IMG/VR virus record: IMGVR_UViG_3300047300_000516
Coordinates: 1-24,286 of that record
DNA from: a virus
Direction: 5' to 3' (one strand)
DNA: 24,286 bases
In this document: piece by piece, positions 21,078 to 24,286 of the stretch
Numbering within the stretch: position 1 is the stretch's first letter
Layout of the letters: every line of letters begins with the position of its first letter
The notes under the pieces: generated by a model
What the model saw: only the letters and a program-made list of their open reading frames with translations
Database searches by the model: none
What the model was told of the DNA's origin: nothing
Program-made: the position numbers and the translations under genes

Positions 21078-23363
21078 ATGTTGGATATTAAACACGTACC
21101 AGTAACAGACATCAATCAAAACGTCAAGCAAAACGCTACATTCGTTCGTATGAAGAATATGATGGACGTTAAGATGGCAAGTTACCTAAGGTATCTAGGA
21201 ACTAAAAATGCTGTGAACCGTGCTTCGGACTACCACTATCTATGTCTCGCAGTTACTGATTCTACGGCGCCGGTAAATGGCATAGATTACATTCACCCTT
21301 CCGTCAAGCCAGTAGTAGATTATGCTACAGCAGTTATTGCCAAAGGTTTGATGCCCAACGGCGAAATCAACTTTGAATTCGTAGCAGACGGCGAATGGGA
21401 TGAAGAAGCAGCACGTCAAGCAACTAACATGGTTAGTAAAGTTGTAAACCAAATGAATGACCCGCACTTTATTTTAGAGCGTTGGGTTATGGATTCATGT
21501 ATGCACAAAAACGGTATGATGATGATCAAACCTGTACGTGAACAAGTAACTCGTTATGTAGAAACAGAAGGCACAAACGAACAACTTAAAGCATTTGAAT
21601 TGCAAGCAGCAGAATCCGGACTAACAACATTACGTCAAAGCAAACGCCAAGTTAATGTTAACATGGCAGCAGTTATGGCTGAAGTCCAACAACTACTTGG
21701 TAGTCAACAAAAAGAACTAACTGACAGTTTAATTGATAGTCACATTGCCAGCATGCGTGGTGCTGAAGATGACAGCAATTACGACACATTAGCAGCAGAA
21801 CAAAGTGCGATTTTCGCTGATCAAGTTATGGGCCAAGAAGAAATCGTCCAAGCAGCAATCAAACGCAATACATTTTATAAAGCAAAATACAAAGTAACAG
21901 GTTATGGACTAAACATCAAGTTCCATCCTATTGCACAGCACTATTGGATTTGTGATCCTACAGTTCCTGAAATGAAAGATCAACCTTTCTGCGGTTACTA
22001 TGATCCAATGACAATCCAAGAAGCAATGGACTTGTATCCAGATATTGACTTGGAAGAATTCCGCACACACGCAGAATTCAATATGAATGGAGCGTATCAA
22101 GCAGGTAGCGTATTAAACAACTTGGCTATTCACGCACGTGACTCTGTGCCAGTTATGGGTATCCCAGTTAGTTCTGCATCCTCTGCAGACCCAGACAGCA
22201 GACAAGTTTCTATTGTTACTGTATGGAACAAGTTTGACATTGATGGTGATGGCGAATTAGAATTAGTGGAAGTAATTTACTCGGGCAGTTATATTATCTC
22301 TGCACGTGAAGTTGAGTTTATTCCTGTTGCTAACATGTGTCCAAAGCCATTGCCGGGCAACTTCTATGGTATGAGTATTGCAGAATCTGTTATTCCAATG
22401 CAGGAATATGCAACAAGTGCTGCTCGTGCTGAAATTCAATTGGGCTTGCTAACTGCAACACCGCGTATTGGTGTTAAACCAGATCGTTTGGACTTTGAAA
22501 TGTTACAAGACGGCGAGTCTGCAATCTTTATCCTGGACAGTAAGTTTGATCCGGCAAAAGACGTTTACCAAATTCCTCCTCCAAGCGGCAACTTAAACTT
22601 CTTAGAAGTTGGTATGAACCGTATCCAACAAGATACAATGGCTATGATTGGTATGACTACTCCACAAGATGTATTCAACCCAGAAGTTATGGCAGCAGGC
22701 AACAGTGGTGTTAAACTACAGTTGGCTATGAGCCCTAACCAAATCATCCAAGACAACACTGTGCGTAACGCAGCAGAAGGCTTACGCGAAGCATTGTATC
22801 TAATTTGGCGCACTTTAATACAGTATGGTGATGACTTTGGTGTTAAGAAATTAGCAGCACAATGCAGCCCGGATAAGAAGCCAGTGTTCATGGATTATCA
22901 ATCATGGGACGATATGACCAGCATGACTGATCGCAAGCAATTACAATTGGAACTTGCATTAGGTATGCAAAGTGAAGAAAACGCATTAAACCGTTTGCAA
23001 GTAATTCAAAAGGCACAAACTGGATTGTATCAAACAGTTCAAGGTATGGTTGCACAAGGAACTCTTACTCCTGAAATTTACAAGAAAGTTAAAAAGCCAT
23101 ACGCTGATACACTTTATGTTTTAGGTGTTAAGGACTGCGACACTTACTTGCCAAGTGATGAAGAAATTGGTGCTATGATTAAACAAGCACAACAAGCAGG
23201 TGCAAACAAACAGCCAAGTCCAGAAGATCAAAAGGATATTGCACAAGCAGCATTGAGTCAAGCAAGAGCACAGCAAATTATGGCTGAAGTATCTGGCGAA
23301 GATGCTGAGTCGCAACTTGATATGATGTCTATGGCTATGGGTGATCCAAAGGTATATTCTTAA
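21078..23363 (+). CDS. Portal protein (P22/podovirus type)
   Basis: A 761-residue protein in the right place directly after the terminase block and before a probable scaffold gene. The N-terminal half has portal-like features: DYATAVIAKGLMPNGEINFE, then HFILERWVMDSCMHKNGMMM and YWICDPTVPEMKDQPFCGYY. A clip/stem region lies around PLPGNFYGMSIAESVIPMQE, and the C-terminus is helical (EDQKDIAQAALSQARAQQIM), as in portals whose helical barrel points into the head. A dodecameric portal would dock the terminase and later the tail. Length fits the P22-like portal family (about 700-760). No frameshift or truncation seen. Confidence 0.85.
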   Translation: MLDIKHVPVTDINQNVKQNATFVRMKNMMDVKMASYLRYLGTKNAVNRASDYHYLCLAVTDSTAPVNGIDYIHPSVKPVVDYATAVIAKGLMPNGEINFEFVADGEWDEEAARQATNMVSKVVNQMNDPHFILERWVMDSCMHKNGMMMIKPVREQVTRYVETEGTNEQLKAFELQAAESGLTTLRQSKRQVNVNMAAVMAEVQQLLGSQQKELTDSLIDSHIASMRGAEDDSNYDTLAAEQSAIFADQVMGQEEIVQAAIKRNTFYKAKYKVTGYGLNIKFHPIAQHYWICDPTVPEMKDQPFCGYYDPMTIQEAMDLYPDIDLEEFRTHAEFNMNGAYQAGSVLNNLAIHARDSVPVMGIPVSSASSADPDSRQVSIVTVWNKFDIDGDGELELVEVIYSGSYIISAREVEFIPVANMCPKPLPGNFYGMSIAESVIPMQEYATSAARAEIQLGLLTATPRIGVKPDRLDFEMLQDGESAIFILDSKFDPAKDVYQIPPPSGNLNFLEVGMNRIQQDTMAMIGMTTPQDVFNPEVMAAGNSGVKLQLAMSPNQIIQDNTVRNAAEGLREALYLIWRTLIQYGDDFGVKKLAAQCSPDKKPVFMDYQSWDDMTSMTDRKQLQLELALGMQSEENALNRLQVIQKAQTGLYQTVQGMVAQGTLTPEIYKKVKKPYADTLYVLGVKDCDTYLPSDEEIGAMIKQAQQAGANKQPSPEDQKDIAQAALSQARAQQIMAEVSGEDAESQLDMMSMAMGDPKVYS

Positions 23364-23364
23364 T

Positions 23365-23380
23365 ACTAAATAACAATAGT
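23365..23380 (+). promoter_or_regulatory. Late-promoter-like CTAAATA element after the portal
   Basis: CTAAATA at 23366-23372 sits in an ACTA...TAGT dyad (23365-23380), 31 bases before ATG 23404. The implied leader of about 26 bases contains AAAGGAAA. Confidence 0.4.
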
Positions 23381-23403
23381 AAAGAAATGCAAAGGAAAAT
23401 TTA

Positions 23404-23745
23404 ATGATAAGTGAAGAAGCAGTAGATGCATACAACAGCCGCCTAACGCTGGATCTAAGTCAACTTAGTAAATTAACTACAAGTCAAAAGGACCGCGTTA
23501 GACATTACGGTAGCCAAGCAGAGGCTTTATTAAAGTCGAAAGAATTGGCAATGTTCGTGCATCACTTTAAATTTAGTTTGGCAGATGAACTTGCAGCAAT
23601 GCGAGGTTATACTCCAGACGACAATGCCCGCAGAATTGCTATTGGTAGCGAACTTGCAGGCATAGACAATTTTGTAAATAGCCTCAAAAGGGCTGTATAC
23701 TTAAAAAACCGCGTTGGTAATGCTGATGTTCAAGAAACAATATAA
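23404..23745 (+). CDS. Hypothetical protein between portal and scaffold
   Basis: A 113-residue mostly helical protein (LTLDLSQLSKLTTSQKDRVR, AEALLKSKELAMFVHHFKF, GSELAGIDNFVNSLKRAVYL). No family recognised. It has an AAAGGAAA ribosome site. Its end overlaps the endonuclease gene by 26 bases. Position suggests head assembly, but nothing in the sequence proves it. Confidence 0.6.
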   Translation: MISEEAVDAYNSRLTLDLSQLSKLTTSQKDRVRHYGSQAEALLKSKELAMFVHHFKFSLADELAAMRGYTPDDNARRIAIGSELAGIDNFVNSLKRAVYLKNRVGNADVQETI

Positions 23746-24100
23746 TGCACAAAAACGTGCTGCAAAATATAGAGGTATTGAATGGCACTTTACTTACGAC
23801 ACTTGGATTGAATGGTGGGGTGCTGACATTACAAAACGTGGCAGAGATAAAACAGATTTAGTGATGGCAAGGATAGGAGATACTGGTCCTTATCATCCAA
23901 GCAATGTTAGGAAACTTACTGGCGCTGAAAACAGTGCAGAAGTTAATAAAGGTAAGAATTTTAGCATTGATCACAGGAATAAGATAGGTGCAGCAAATAA
24001 AAATAATGTTGCGTGGAATAAAGGTATAACTGGACCGGATTCTCATATGTATGGGAATCAAAACTCAGTTAAAAAACAGGTAACCATAGAGGCCCTGTAA
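23720..24100 (+). CDS. HNH/NUMOD3-type homing endonuclease-like protein
   Basis: A protein of about 126 residues. The first half, YRGIEWHFTYDTWIEWW, then DLVMARIGDTGPYHPSNVRK, matches the family of small phage endonuclease-like proteins with RIGDxGPYxxxNVR. The second half (SIDHRNKIGAANKNN, AWNKGITGPDSHMYGNQNS) has NUMOD3-like DNA-binding repeats. A clear HNH catalytic triad is not visible, so activity is unsure. Start ATG 23720 or 23726; both lie inside the previous gene and neither has a strong ribosome site. It is inserted between head genes, a common place for homing endonucleases. Confidence 0.65.
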   Translation: MLMFKKQYNAQKRAAKYRGIEWHFTYDTWIEWWGADITKRGRDKTDLVMARIGDTGPYHPSNVRKLTGAENSAEVNKGKNFSIDHRNKIGAANKNNVAWNKGITGPDSHMYGNQNSVKKQVTIEAL

Positions 24101-24114
24101 TTAAGGAAGAAGAA

Positions 24115-24286
24115 ATGACAGATATGACAACGGCAAGTCCTAACACCGATCCCGGTGCGGTCGCTAGCCAAAATGCAGTCCCAAGTATGGACGCTATTGC
24201 TGCTAAAATGACCGCTATGCGTGAAACCACACAGCGTAATCTAATTAGACAGCAACCAGACCAAACTGCGACAGGAGAAGATGAAT
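24115..24286 (+). CDS. Probable scaffold protein, N-terminal part, cut by window end
   Basis: The frame opens MTDMTTASPNTDPGAVASQN and is still open at the last base (57 codons). It is rich in Ala, Thr, Gln and Ser with a helical end (MDAIAAKMTAMRETTQRNLI). AAGGAAGAAG is upstream. Acidic, low-complexity starts and the place after the portal fit a podovirus scaffold, but the C-terminal scaffold domain is outside the window. Confidence 0.5.
   Translation, partial: MTDMTTASPNTDPGAVASQNAVPSMDAIAAKMTAMRETTQRNLIRQQPDQTATGEDE

Noticed and set aside
23675-23680. TAAATA inside the hypothetical gene after the portal
   Set aside because: It lies within coding sequence with no following ATG at five bases, so it counts as chance background.

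Overview
The window is a 24.3 kb piece of a tailed-phage genome, most likely a podovirus-like phage of an aquatic bacterium. The base composition is AT-rich by eye. Genes are tightly packed, usually overlapping by 1-10 bases or a few bases apart, and nearly all lie on the + strand. The large terminase has a P22-like ANRVGKT Walker A and is followed by a large (761 aa) portal of the P22/podovirus type. I cannot name the host, and the podovirus assignment is an inference from gene type and order. No integrase, tRNA, rRNA, CRISPR array or insertion sequence was found. The DNA polymerase and major capsid protein are not in the window.

Region 1 (1-5025) is the end of the early/replication block. 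It holds two small paralogous proteins, a free-standing HNH endonuclease with its own promoter and a pseudoknotted 5' leader, a GIY-YIG endonuclease with an unusual long coiled-coil tail, an AEP-type primase with a PriCT-2-like domain, and an SF3/VirE-like helicase whose Walker A lysine is replaced by arginine. Region 2 (5026-5233) is the longest gap, about 208 bp. It is rich in inverted repeats and GCGTAGA iterons and is a candidate replication origin or control region. Region 3 (5234-6863) is a run of six small unrecognised genes that starts with a degenerate HNH/zinc-finger-like protein.

Region 4 (6869-15712) is the late tail and ejection-protein block: a putative DNA-stabilisation/tail hub protein, a companion beta-rich protein, an orotate-phosphoribosyltransferase-like enzyme, an acidic Gly-Asp repeat protein, an Ala/Gly/Gln-rich virion protein, an 850 aa internal protein with a lysozyme-like domain, and a further Ala/Pro-rich protein. 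Region 5 (15722-17715) is accessory: a Dps/ferritin-like protein with an intact ferroxidase ligand set, a GNAT-like acetyltransferase as the only reverse-strand gene, an AT-hook protein, a 20-aa microprotein, and two basic proteins sharing a GRGPTxGN motif. Region 6 (17763-24286) is packaging and head assembly: an unknown 269 aa protein, a small-terminase candidate, large terminase, a zinc-finger-like protein, a holin-like membrane protein, a small pre-portal protein, portal, an unknown protein, an HNH/NUMOD3-type endonuclease, and the start of a probable scaffold protein.

The most unusual signal is a late-region element, TAAATA. I read nine + strand copies. Eight are in gaps between genes, and all eight lie after 6863. 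Five have the form CTAAATA, and four of these sit 23-31 bases before an SD-bearing gene. Three + strand copies and one - strand copy are followed by exactly five bases and then ATG, with no Shine-Dalgarno sequence. T4 late promoters (TATAAATA, -13 to -6) place +1 five bases after the element, so these four genes look leaderless. They are the Gly-Asp protein, the GNAT enzyme, the AT-hook protein and the 20-aa microprotein.
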